In this document: positions 1-7,652 of the stretch, piece by piece
How the letters are laid out: the number at the start of each line of letters is the position of its first letter
Position numbering within the stretch: position 1 is the first letter of the stretch
Assembly: GCF_018403685.1 (NCBI RefSeq)
Contig: NZ_BOVK01000020.1
Span: 1-48,975 of the forward strand
Direction of reading: 5' to 3'
DNA from: Xylanibacillus composti
GTDB taxonomy: Bacteria > Bacillota > Bacilli > Paenibacillales > K13
Length of the DNA: 48,975 bases
The notes under the pieces: model-generated
Told to the model about the DNA's origin: nothing
Database searches by the model: none
What the model saw: only the letters and a program-made list of their open reading frames with translations
Program-made: the position numbers and the translations under genes

Positions 1-117
1 GGATAATCGCTTGCCTCTTGCCCCACCGTCTCGCGGCCGGAAGATCAATATATCATGATCTCAAAACCAATACTGGTGGAATTCCACACAACAATCTACA
101 ACATACAACATTCGCTT

Positions 118-291
118 TCACTCTTCTGTTTCTTCTGCCGATTCGAACACATTTTGCCGCGGTACCTGCGTCATCGCCATCTCCTGTCTAGTCCAATATT
201 CGATATTCGAGTACAGCTCAGCATCATCTAACTCAACTTCAGCCGATGGATGATTCATTCCATCGCGTGTATCCGGGTTGTTATGGATCAA
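118..291 (-). CDS. small hypothetical protein (candidate gene)
   Basis: A 57-residue acidic, hydrophilic protein whose function I do not recognise. There is no signal peptide and no membrane segment, and the C-terminus is rich in Glu. The frame can extend upstream to an ATG at 333, but that start has no ribosome site. A TTG at 291 is preceded by GGAGGG eight bases away, so I chose it. No promoter or terminator is evident around it. It could be a chance ORF, and the ribosome site is the main argument that it is real. Confidence 0.4.
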   Translation of the reverse strand: MIHNNPDTRDGMNHPSAEVELDDAELYSNIEYWTRQEMAMTQVPRQNVFESAEETEE

Positions 292-333
292 TTCGCGTTC
301 CCTCCATATGAGAAGTGTAATGCCCGTGTCCAT

Positions 334-720
334 TTATGTTGTCCATCTTATCGTTTTTATGAGCAGCAATACCCTAAGAACATCACAAAGCCATTTACAC
401 CAACAATCAACGACCGTAACCTCTAAAAATCAGGAATTTATACTCGTATTTAGTTATGGTTATCCTCCCCAATTATCCGAAATGGACAAAATCAGGTTGT
501 GTGTAGACATGCGCTTGGGGAAATCCTATGCATGAAATCCTGCTTTTTTGCTGTATGCTATCGGGCAGGCAGGATGCGCGCTTAGAGGTTTGCATGGTCA
601 ATGAGGGAACGCGGACGGTAGCGGATTTCGGTTCTTTGTATATCGAAGGGGCTAAAGATGAGGGCACAACCATTCCTAGAGTGATCATACCATCCGATGC
701 ATGCGGGAGAATGGAACCAT
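334..720. other. stretch with no supported gene
   Basis: Apart from the terminator of the nitroreductase operon at its right edge I see nothing firm here. A 64-residue plus-strand ORF (528-722) has only a weak GGGGAAA-like ribosome site, unremarkable composition, and ends inside the opposing terminator. It is more likely noise than a gene. Confidence 0.4.
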
Positions 721-757
721 AAAAAAGCAGAAAACATGGCCGTCAGCCTGTCTCTGC
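721..757 (-). terminator. rho-independent terminator of the rhodanese-cysK-nitroreductase operon
   Basis: On the minus strand, just after the nitroreductase stop, a bulged hairpin pairs GCAGA with TCTGC and, inside it, ACA-GGC with GCC-TGT. It is followed directly by six T residues. Confidence 0.7.
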
Positions 758-765
758 CGCACAAC

Positions 766-1527
766 TTACGTTTCCCGCATATCCTTCGCTATAAATCCTT
801 GCTGCTTCAATGTCTTCGCAACATCCGGATAGCCGCCGTTGTAGTGAGAGCCTGCGTAAAAATCGGCAACACGCTTCGTCCAATCGGTTTCCGGCATGCC
901 TTGCGCTGCCAGAAATGAGCGGTAAGCCGCATTATATTCCCGTAACCGGGAAGACAGATCATCCGAGCTGTACGTCTCTTCGTGGCGTACCAGCTCTATT
1001 GGCAAACGCGGCTTTTGGTCAGGTTTTTCGGATGGATAACCCAAACACAGACCCGCAATCGGGATAACATATGAAGGCAGCTCCAGGAAACGGGCAACCT
1101 CCAGCATCGAACGGCGAATGCCGCCGATCGGAATAATGCCGAGTCCGAGCGATTCGGCAGCCGCGATCGCATTGCCCATTCCGATGCCAACATCCGTGGC
1201 TCCTACTAACAGGACATCTACATCCTCGATTGCCGCAAAGGAGCCGCCTTCTATCTCGCTCGCCGCGAAAGCGCGCTGAAAATCAGCGCAAAAAACAAGA
1301 AAGACAGGCGCTGACGCAACATGAGCCTGATTGCCGGACAGCCTGGCCATCTCCTGTTTGCGAGCCTCATCCCGAATGACCACGACAGAAACTTGCTGAC
1401 CATGAATCCACGATGGCGCTGCCTGTACCGCGCGCAGAACCGAGTCCAGCACTCGCTCAGGGACAGGTTTATCTGCATACTGTCTGTAGGAGCGATGATT
1501 CATTAATGTACGAATGACATCGTTCAT
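766..1527 (-). CDS. NfsA/FRP-type NAD(P)H-dependent nitroreductase
   Basis: A 253-residue flavoprotein of the nitroreductase family, expected to be a cytoplasmic FMN-dependent homodimer reducing nitro compounds, quinones or flavins. The N-terminal HRSYRQYAD segment followed by PSWIHGQQVSVVVIRD is the usual FMN-binding opening. GLGIIPIGGIRR and VIPIAGLCLGYP mark the central FMN-phosphate region typical of the NfsA/FRP branch. The length fits that family (about 240-250). The ATG at 1527 lies four bases after the cysK stop and its GGGGGA ribosome site sits inside the cysK end, so the two are translated together. The physiological substrate cannot be told from sequence. Neighbours suggest a thiol- or redox-stress setting, which is inference. 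Confidence 0.9.
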   Translation of the reverse strand: MNDVIRTLMNHRSYRQYADKPVPERVLDSVLRAVQAAPSWIHGQQVSVVVIRDEARKQEMARLSGNQAHVASAPVFLVFCADFQRAFAASEIEGGSFAAIEDVDVLLVGATDVGIGMGNAIAAAESLGLGIIPIGGIRRSMLEVARFLELPSYVIPIAGLCLGYPSEKPDQKPRLPIELVRHEETYSSDDLSSRLREYNAAYRSFLAAQGMPETDWTKRVADFYAGSHYNGGYPDVAKTLKQQGFIAKDMRET

Positions 1528-1531
1528 GTGG

Positions 1532-2473
1532 TCATTCCCCCTCTTCGTCTGTAAACAAGCCAGGCAGGCTCATATACCGCTCGCCAGTATCCGGCGCGAT
1601 GCAGAGCACTCGCTTGCCCGGACCAAGCTCCTTGGCAAGCTGCATGGCAGCCCAAACGGAGGCGCCTGAGGAAGGGCCTACCAAAATCCCTTCTTCACGA
1701 GCCAAGCGACGCGTTGTAGTCAATGCATCTTCATCCGTGACCTGAACGATACGATCGTATACGGCTGTGTTCAGAATCGGAGGAACGAATCCCGGGCTTG
1801 TCCCGACAAGCTTGTGCGGTCCGGGTTTTCCCCCGGACAACACGGGCGAGCCCTTAGGCTCGACCACATGAACAATTAATTCGGGCAAATGCTGCTTCAG
1901 CACTTCTCCCGTTCCGGTAATGGTTCCCCCTGTTCCCGAAGTGGCGACAAATCCATCCAATCTTCCGTCCATCTGTTCCATTATCTCCAGCGCGGTCGAT
2001 TTGCGATGAACATCGGGGTTGGCCTTATTTTCGAATTGCTGCGGGATAAAGCTGCCCGGTATTTCATCGCGCAGTTCCATGGCCTTCGCGATCGCGCCAG
2101 GCATACGCTCTGCTGCCGGCGTAAGCACCACCTCTGCGCCGTAAGCCCGAAGCAAATTGATCCGCTCCATCGTCATGTTGTCAGGCATGACCAAAATCGC
2201 CTTGTACCCTTTCGCTGCGGCATTCATAGCCAAGCCGATCCCTGTATTTCCGCTCGTTGGCTCAATGATCGTCGATCCGGGTTGGAGCAAGCCGCGCTTC
2301 TCCGCTTCTGCAATCAAATTCGCTGCAGCGCGGTCCTTCACGCTTCCGCTAGGATTAAAGTATTCCAGCTTCACGTATATTTCGGCTGCCGGAGAAGCGA
2401 TAATCCGGTTTAACCGCACAGCCGGCGTATCGCCAATCAACTCATGCACCGAACTTACCATGCGCGGACACAT
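1532..2473 (-). CDS. cysK: cysteine synthase (O-acetylserine sulfhydrylase)
   Basis: A 313-residue fold-type II PLP enzyme that replaces the acetyl group of O-acetylserine with sulfide to make cysteine. The PLP lysine is in NPSGSVKDRAA near residue 47. The substrate loop TSGNTGIGLA and the phosphate-binding GTGGTITGTG loop are both intact. Length matches CysK (about 310), with no C-terminal CBS domain, arguing against cystathionine beta-synthase. The reading frame is open to 2539, but the ATG at 2473 has AAGGAG nine bases upstream and gives the usual N-terminus, so it is preferred. It sits 13 bases after the rhodanese gene and 4 bases before the nitroreductase. A related sulfhydrylase accepting another sulfur donor remains possible. 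Confidence 0.93.
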   Translation of the reverse strand: MCPRMVSSVHELIGDTPAVRLNRIIASPAAEIYVKLEYFNPSGSVKDRAAANLIAEAEKRGLLQPGSTIIEPTSGNTGIGLAMNAAAKGYKAILVMPDNMTMERINLLRAYGAEVVLTPAAERMPGAIAKAMELRDEIPGSFIPQQFENKANPDVHRKSTALEIMEQMDGRLDGFVATSGTGGTITGTGEVLKQHLPELIVHVVEPKGSPVLSGGKPGPHKLVGTSPGFVPPILNTAVYDRIVQVTDEDALTTTRRLAREEGILVGPSSGASVWAAMQLAKELGPGKRVLCIAPDTGERYMSLPGLFTDEEGE

Positions 2474-2486
2474 GCAGGCCAACTCC

Positions 2487-2879
2487 TTAGCTGTTGTTGT
2501 GGTTTCGAGACAACTTGTCCATGGAGAACTCATCGACAATCCCCTCAGGACCGTAAGCCAGTTCGCCGTCCCAGCTCAGCATGCCTCCCAGGAAATTGTG
2601 AACCTTTTCGAATCCATTCATTTGAAAATACTTGGCCACATTAAAGCTTCTCTGACCGCTGCGGCAAATAAACACATATTCCGCGTCTTTGTCAAAGTGT
2701 TCGACCAACTCCGGTATATGCCCCATAGGCACAAGCGGAACGCCCGGAATATGTCCGGAAATGAACTCCTCGGGCTCCCTGACATCTACCACATAAATAT
2801 CGGATTTCTCCGGATCATCCAGCAGCTCCGCAAGCTCATTGCGATCCAGATGCGAAACACCTTGGATTTCAGTCGACAT
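2487..2879 (-). CDS. single-domain rhodanese (sulfurtransferase-like)
   Basis: A 130-residue single rhodanese domain, predicted to carry sulfane sulfur as a cysteine persulfide in the cytoplasm. VVDVREPEEFISGHIPG is the classic CH2A-type motif and FICRSGQRS is the active-site loop, with Cys flanked by Arg and followed by Arg-Ser. WDGELAYG is the usual C-terminal end. The frame continues upstream to 3110 but that part resembles no protein. The ATG at 2879 has AGGAG/AGGAGG signals just upstream and starts the recognisable domain. It is the first gene of an operon with cysteine synthase directly behind it, which suggests sulfur delivery or sulfide handling linked to cysteine formation (inference). 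Confidence 0.9.
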   Translation of the reverse strand: MSTEIQGVSHLDRNELAELLDDPEKSDIYVVDVREPEEFISGHIPGVPLVPMGHIPELVEHFDKDAEYVFICRSGQRSFNVAKYFQMNGFEKVHNFLGGMLSWDGELAYGPEGIVDEFSMDKLSRNHNNS

Positions 2880-2918
2880 ATATCTCCTCATCCTCCTGAC
2901 TCCATTCTCATTAGCAGT

Positions 2919-2947
2919 ATCGTAACATGATCGATTCCGAAACACAA
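2919..2947 (-). promoter_or_regulatory. candidate promoter of rhodanese-cysK operon
   Basis: Minus strand: TTGTGT, a 17-base spacer, then TACGAT preceded by TGT (extended -10). It lies about 40 bases upstream of the rhodanese ATG. The -35 match is weak. Confidence 0.45.
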
Positions 2948-3030
2948 CGAACAAAAGCCGGGCAAAATCTCGGTTGATGTCCGTGTCTTTCGAGCGCATT
3001 TTTCTGCGCAATCTGATATGGAAACAACGA

Positions 3031-3065
3031 AAAACCGCAGTCCACATATACATGAAGCTGCGGTT
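3031..3065 (-). terminator. rho-independent terminator of the biosynthetic cluster
   Basis: Minus strand: arms AACCGCAG and CTGCGGTT around a 17-base loop, followed by TTTTT. It lies 38 bases beyond the stop of the last cluster gene and so marks the right-hand end of the long operon. Confidence 0.8.
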
Positions 3066-3102
3066 ACCTGTTCTATTAGAAAAAATCAGGGTTGCTATTT
3101 CT

Positions 3103-4074
3103 TCAACCACGCGATGGCTTCAACCATTTCTCCAGCTCACTTACTTGCCGATGCTCCCTTCTAATCAGCGCTTCCCATTCATCAGACAGGCGATCAAAAC
3201 TATCCCGTTCATGACGCGAGATGGCCATCGCTATCCCATAACTGAATGCATCCCAAGCTTTAGCGAGCTCGTCAAAGCGTTGAGCATTCGGATAGCCAAC
3301 CATTTCCGCAAAGTCCCCTATTTGTTCTCTCTGCTTGATCAAAATGCGCTGAAACCCGATGATCTTGTATATCTCGTTATGCAAATTTCGTCCATCGTCA
3401 TGCAGATACAACTTGCGCAAAAGCGTCACGTACGAATGTCCTGCTTCCAGGTTCGACTCAAGCGGATAGTCCGCCGCAGCTTCAGCCAGCGATGCTAGCA
3501 TAGTCATACGCGCCAGCTCGCTTCGGCTCTCCTCCGGATCGTGCACAACAATCGTAAGGAAGGGGGCAAACCCCTCACGCGTACGATAGTTAAACGGTGT
3601 GTCAATCATCAAGCGAAAACGCTCCGCATCTAACGGATAATCCTTGCCATGAAACGTGTCAAAAGCTAAAAACTGCCCGCTCGAAGCATCTCTTCCAAGC
3701 AAGAGCTGCATATTCCAATAGTCATTATCAATGGGAGCAGGGTCCAGAGCAGAATAACGCAAGTTGATAAAAAAAGGAAGAACTGCATGCTGGGCTAAAT
3801 AGGTATCCGCATAGGCGGACGCATGATCGGGAGAGCCGATATCCGGATACACAGCTTCCGCGCCGATTCGGCTTAGCAAACGGACCATGGCTTGTTCCGG
3901 ATGCTCCGACAGGAGAAGAGGTTCGTGAGGCAAGTGCTCAAGCTTGAAAAACTTTGGAGTCAGACAAAGGCAAGCAAAGGGAAAAGACACCTTTACATGA
4001 TGCATCAACACATTATAGGCACAGGCTAACACGCAATTATAAGAGGATTGAAGCTTCGTCTTTAGCGGCAACAT
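3103..4074 (-). CDS. BtrH-like cysteine protein, second copy (His replaced)
   Basis: A 323-residue cytoplasmic protein, clearly a diverged sibling of its upstream neighbour. Shared landmarks in the same order are SxYNC near the N-terminus (Cys14 here), a YPDxGxP block near residue 77, INLxYxxL, DND near 116 and a C-terminal helical region. The family resembles the BtrH N-terminal domain of butirosin biosynthesis, where BtrH moves an acyl group from an acyl carrier protein onto an aminoglycoside. That assignment rests on the N-terminal Cys, the papain/C39-like order and the cluster context. Where the sibling has HYHL this copy has NMQL, so the presumed catalytic His is gone while Cys14 and Asp139 remain. 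It begins one base after its sibling's stop (TGATATG) and is the last gene of the operon. It could be a non-catalytic partner subunit. Confidence 0.6.
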   Translation of the reverse strand: MLPLKTKLQSSYNCVLACAYNVLMHHVKVSFPFACLCLTPKFFKLEHLPHEPLLLSEHPEQAMVRLLSRIGAEAVYPDIGSPDHASAYADTYLAQHAVLPFFINLRYSALDPAPIDNDYWNMQLLLGRDASSGQFLAFDTFHGKDYPLDAERFRLMIDTPFNYRTREGFAPFLTIVVHDPEESRSELARMTMLASLAEAAADYPLESNLEAGHSYVTLLRKLYLHDDGRNLHNEIYKIIGFQRILIKQREQIGDFAEMVGYPNAQRFDELAKAWDAFSYGIAMAISRHERDSFDRLSDEWEALIRREHRQVSELEKWLKPSRG

Positions 4075-4075
4075 A

Positions 4076-5035
4076 TCATCCCGACCTTTCGCTTTTCAGA
4101 CTTGCAGCAAAAAAGTCCGCAATCGCGGCGGCTGCTTTATGCTCAAAGGCTAGCAGCTCAGTTAACTCCGATTCAAGCCTCCGCCAGTCTTCCAGCTTTC
4201 GCCTCACGAGTGCGAGTCCCAACGAACGCTTGAAGGCATAATGCCGATCCAGCCACTCTTCCAGTTCCCCGGTTGGCGGGTATCCAAACCGACGTGCCGT
4301 CTCACAGAACAGGAGTCGAATACGCACGACAATGTCTTGAAAATTCATATACTTGTACTTCTCTTCTGCTGTCGGTGCGGCTGCGGTAAATCGCTTCATC
4401 GCCATCATTGCTGCCTTGCCGTTTTGCAAATTTTGCTCGTACGGATAGCCGCAGGCAATAGCGGCCAGCATAGATGGCCGAACACGAAACCGCTGCAGCT
4501 GCTCCTGCACGAACAGCGGAGGGTGCGTAAATTCGATCTGCATAAAGGGCGTGAATCTTGACCGAAATCGTCTGTTATAAGCTGTATCTATGGCCTTCTT
4601 CAAATGAGCGGCGCTCATCTCGTAATGGACGTCTTCGAACTGGTCATACATTTTTAGCCGCTCGCCTTGTCCCCTGCCAGTGATCAAGTGATAATGCATC
4701 ATGTCATTATCGAAGGAAAGCGGTGTTAGAATATCATATTTCAGATTAATGTTCACGGGCACGACAAATCCTTGTGCAAGCTTGCGGCAGGCGAAATCAA
4801 GCGCTTCCTCGGGATTGCCGACATCGGGATAGCACAATCGAATGCCGATGCGTTCAGCGAAACGCTCCGCTGTAACTTCTGGAGATTCAGGAAGCAAATA
4901 GAGATGATAGTGATATAAATGAAGCAAGGTTTCTTGCAAGACTATGGATTCGAACTCTAGCTGCAGCTTGTGGTTGTGCTTCAATAAATGATAAAGTGAT
5001 GCCAGCATGCAGTTATAGGCGGACTTCCATTCCAT
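4076..5035 (-). CDS. BtrH-like acyltransferase candidate, first copy (Cys-His-Asp intact)
   Basis: A 319-residue protein with an N-terminal YNC motif (Cys9), then DNDMMHYHLITG (His114/His116) and KMYD (Asp131). That is the Cys...His...Asp order of papain/C39-like cysteine enzymes, to which the BtrH N-terminal domain is thought to belong. BtrH transfers an ACP-bound side chain to an aminocyclitol glycoside, and this gene sits with ACPs and a deoxy-inosose synthase homologue, so the same chemistry is a reasonable inference. The start at 5035 has AAAGGAGG five bases upstream. Longer versions of the frame run back into the glycosyltransferase gene, which overlaps it by 23 bases. A thioesterase or amidase role cannot be excluded. 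Confidence 0.62.
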   Translation of the reverse strand: MEWKSAYNCMLASLYHLLKHNHKLQLEFESIVLQETLLHLYHYHLYLLPESPEVTAERFAERIGIRLCYPDVGNPEEALDFACRKLAQGFVVPVNINLKYDILTPLSFDNDMMHYHLITGRGQGERLKMYDQFEDVHYEMSAAHLKKAIDTAYNRRFRSRFTPFMQIEFTHPPLFVQEQLQRFRVRPSMLAAIACGYPYEQNLQNGKAAMMAMKRFTAAAPTAEEKYKYMNFQDIVVRIRLLFCETARRFGYPPTGELEEWLDRHYAFKRSLGLALVRRKLEDWRRLESELTELLAFEHKAAAAIADFFAASLKSERSG

Positions 5036-6401
5036 ACGCTCCTCCTTTCCCGCCGGCAGTCGCGGACACATAGTGCTCCATAATGGGCTTGACCTTGGCG
5101 TACCACTCATCCAATGTCCCGTCATAATGCGCGAAACTCGTGGGAATGAGGGAAAAAGGTGTTTCATCCAGCCAATCCAGCTTTTCCAGTCGATTGAGCC
5201 GATAGAAGTCCTCCATGCCGGACAAAGGCCGGTTCAGCAGCGATCCGGGACTGGCAGCCCCTGCCGTGCTTGCCTGCGCGGCATCCTTCAGCGCTTGTAC
5301 GATGAGCGGAGTGGTTCGTTCATAGGAAAACGCAGCAGCCCGCTCCAGGGCCTGCGCGGCAAAAGTCTCATGCTTCTTCTTGTTCTGAAGCAGCTGAACA
5401 CAGTACTCGACTACTTGACTGCGATCCATTTGGGGCAGACTGCCCTCCCAACTGCAATCTACCAAGTAGCCATCCTCGCCGTGGCTGACGATCTCTCTGA
5501 ATCCGTTCCAACTCGTACAAACGACTGGCAAGCCCCAGGCTTTTGCCTCAATGAGATTGTAGCCGAATGTTTCTCCGATATCGGTAGACAGATTCAGCAG
5601 GACAGCCGCATGGCGAAAAAGAGCATCCTTCCTCTCCCCCACTACTGGTCCCGTCAACTCTACTGATGGAGCGAGCTGCAATTGCCGGATTAAAGCGTTC
5701 ACTTTTCGTTCATACTGCTCCACCTGATCGTCTGAGTGACCGGTATATTCTCCGGCAACAATCAGCTTCGCATCCGGCACATGCTGCACAATGCGGGCGA
5801 AGCATTCCAGCATGATATGAATGTTCTTCACATCCTCCAGTCTACCGATGGACAATATCGTAGGTGTCCGTCCGATCTCCTCCATGCTCACCTCGTTCCG
5901 CACTGGCTGCCGAATGCCAAGCGGGATTTTGCGGGCAAGTTCGTACTTGGACGACAGATTCGTCAGCGCCTGCTTGCTGCTTTCCGAACTGACCATAACC
6001 ACGTCGCGTTCTGTTAGCCAGGGAACAATGCTCACCCACAGCTTTAGCCAAAAGGCGGATCCAACGCAATGGGCGATGCAGCTGACACCTAGATCAAGCC
6101 CGGCATGATTTCGAGCCATCAGCACGACGGGGATCGTCGTCGGGAGATTCAGATAGAGCATATTAATCCCGTAGGTAGAACGTATTTGCTGCAGGACCGC
6201 TGCAGCATGATCCAGCGAACCTGGAAGCCCGTTCACCAAGCTCTCGAACGACGCTCCGAACAATTCACGCACATAACTAGGAGGAATGACGGTCACCGGC
6301 ATATACTCGCGCAAATTGTCCAACCATTGCTTCTCGACTACCCGCTGGTTGATGCGCCTCCACTGTCTTCCCAAGTAACCGACAGCTGCTTCATTATTCA
6401 T
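5013..6401 (-). CDS. GT4-family glycosyltransferase
   Basis: A 462-residue two-domain (GT-B) glycosyltransferase. The C-terminal half has the donor-binding signature SIGRLEDVKNIHIMLECF, LIVAGEY, and an EX7E pattern in ETFGYNLIEAKAWGLPVV, as in retaining GT4 enzymes that use UDP- or GDP-sugars. Roughly the last 80 residues follow the GT fold and look like an extra helical tail. In butirosin-type pathways a GT4-like enzyme (BtrM) adds N-acetylglucosamine to 2-deoxystreptamine, so here a glycosylation of the deoxy-inosamine product is likely (inference; donor unknown). The gene starts six bases after the aminotransferase stop and overlaps the following BtrH-like gene by 23 bases, indicating one transcript. 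Confidence 0.85.
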   Translation of the reverse strand: MNNEAAVGYLGRQWRRINQRVVEKQWLDNLREYMPVTVIPPSYVRELFGASFESLVNGLPGSLDHAAAVLQQIRSTYGINMLYLNLPTTIPVVLMARNHAGLDLGVSCIAHCVGSAFWLKLWVSIVPWLTERDVVMVSSESSKQALTNLSSKYELARKIPLGIRQPVRNEVSMEEIGRTPTILSIGRLEDVKNIHIMLECFARIVQHVPDAKLIVAGEYTGHSDDQVEQYERKVNALIRQLQLAPSVELTGPVVGERKDALFRHAAVLLNLSTDIGETFGYNLIEAKAWGLPVVCTSWNGFREIVSHGEDGYLVDCSWEGSLPQMDRSQVVEYCVQLLQNKKKHETFAAQALERAAAFSYERTTPLIVQALKDAAQASTAGAASPGSLLNRPLSGMEDFYRLNRLEKLDWLDETPFSLIPTSFAHYDGTLDEWYAKVKPIMEHYVSATAGGKGGAYGMEVRL

Positions 6402-6407
6402 TTCATC

Positions 6408-7652
6408 TCACTTCCCGGTTATTCTAAATGCCAGAGCCTCTACCAAACGGGACAGCTGAGCCTGATCCGCAAGCAATATACTGTGGTGAAATACAATGCT
6501 ATTGGCATACGCATACTCACAATTGGCCAGCGGTCCGCTTTGCCGCTGCAGCGCTTCCATGTACGCTGCGCCAATTGCATGGCGCCTCGGGTGCGGCCTG
6601 AACAATGGGTTGCGGTAAAGCGGCTTATACGCGGAATGCAGCAAAAAATCTCCCATTTGCAAATCCTGCTGCAAGTGCGCAATAAGGTCATGAGCGGATA
6701 TTGGGCACTCTTGGGGGTCGAGCTGCAGCACGTAACCGTAATAGGTGCGCTGCTTGATTCGCGGATCCTTACGCATTACTTGGACTCCCTGAATTTGCGA
6801 GCATTGATGATCCAGCCAACCCGCATGTGCTTCACGCATCCGATTTTGCCGATCTAGCCTGGGCAGCTGGTCGAGCAGCACGGCTGCCTGAAATTCGGAC
6901 AGGCAGCGATTCGTGCCGAATCTGGGCATGCCCTCGTCCAAAGACATCGGGAACAACAACTGTTCGGAAGGCGCAATGCGGGTGCGTGCATTCCAAGCCG
7001 AGGCCTCCAGCCGATCTTTAAGCTCATCCTCGTCTGTAATAGCCGCTCCCCCTTCCCCGCAAGTCAACACCTTTCCCTGCTGCATCGAAAATACGCCAAT
7101 ATGCCCCAAGCTGCCGGCCATTCTCCCGTTCCAGCTGGCTCCGTGGCTGTGTGCAGCGTCTTCTATCAGGTACAGCCCATGCTTCTCCGCCAGTGCCTGC
7201 ATAGCGTCCATATCCGTCATATTGCCATACATATGTACAGCGAGAATGGCTCGGGTACGCTTCGTCATAACTTGTTCAACCGCGTGTACATCCATACAAA
7301 GCGTATCTCGTTCTACATCAGCGAACACCGGTACAGCATTGACCGAAATTACCGCCAAAGCAGGGGCGACCCAGGTAAGACCGGGCACGATTACTTCATC
7401 GCCGGCTCCTATATCGAGCGCTTCCAATGCAGCGATCAAAGCAGATGTCCCATGATCCAGCGTTACACACCAACGGACGCCGTTGTAGGCGGCAAATTGC
7501 TCGGCAAACTGCTGCTCCCTTGTAGGCTCACCGGTATAGGGCCCGCTGATCGCCCACCTGCCGCTTTCCAGAACCAGCCTAAGCTGCTCCAATGTCTCTT
7601 CATCCGCAATCGGCCACCGCGGCCACCCCTGCTGCTTAATCGACATGGCCAT
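6408..7652 (-). CDS. DegT/DnrJ-type cyclitol aminotransferase (2-deoxy-scyllo-inosose aminotransferase-like)
   Basis: A 414-residue PLP-dependent class VI aminotransferase. Key residues are Asp165 in IEDAAHSHGA and the Schiff-base Lys194 in FSMQQGKVLTCGEGGA. The string DEVIVPGLTWVAPALAV and the SMQQxKVLT-GEGG block are characteristic of the subgroup holding L-glutamine:inosose aminotransferases (BtrS, StsC) and AHBA synthases. With a 2-deoxy-scyllo-inosose synthase homologue directly upstream, the expected reaction is 2-deoxy-scyllo-inosose to 2-deoxy-scyllo-inosamine with glutamine as donor (established for BtrS; inferred here). ATGs at 7652 and 7646 are both possible. The gene overlaps the cyclase by 17 bases, giving coupled translation. 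An AHBA-type role is less likely because the cyclase is not of the amino-DHQ type. Confidence 0.82.
   Translation of the reverse strand: MAMSIKQQGWPRWPIADEETLEQLRLVLESGRWAISGPYTGEPTREQQFAEQFAAYNGVRWCVTLDHGTSALIAALEALDIGAGDEVIVPGLTWVAPALAVISVNAVPVFADVERDTLCMDVHAVEQVMTKRTRAILAVHMYGNMTDMDAMQALAEKHGLYLIEDAAHSHGASWNGRMAGSLGHIGVFSMQQGKVLTCGEGGAAITDEDELKDRLEASAWNARTRIAPSEQLLFPMSLDEGMPRFGTNRCLSEFQAAVLLDQLPRLDRQNRMREAHAGWLDHQCSQIQGVQVMRKDPRIKQRTYYGYVLQLDPQECPISAHDLIAHLQQDLQMGDFLLHSAYKPLYRNPLFRPHPRRHAIGAAYMEALQRQSGPLANCEYAYANSIVFHHSILLADQAQLSRLVEALAFRITGK

Noticed and set aside
76-87. Palindrome GTGGAATTCCAC
   Set aside because: Twelve bases, no T tract, no gene start nearby; expected by chance at this size.
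528-722. 64-residue plus-strand ORF
   Set aside because: Weak ribosome site, no recognisable features, and it ends inside the opposing terminator.
2157-2930. 257-residue plus-strand ORF opposite cysK and rhodanese
   Set aside because: It lies antisense to two clearly recognised genes and has no family features.
2880-3110. N-terminal extension of the rhodanese frame
   Set aside because: The extra 77 residues resemble no protein, cover the promoter and part of the upstream terminator, and lack a ribosome site; the ATG at 2879 has one.
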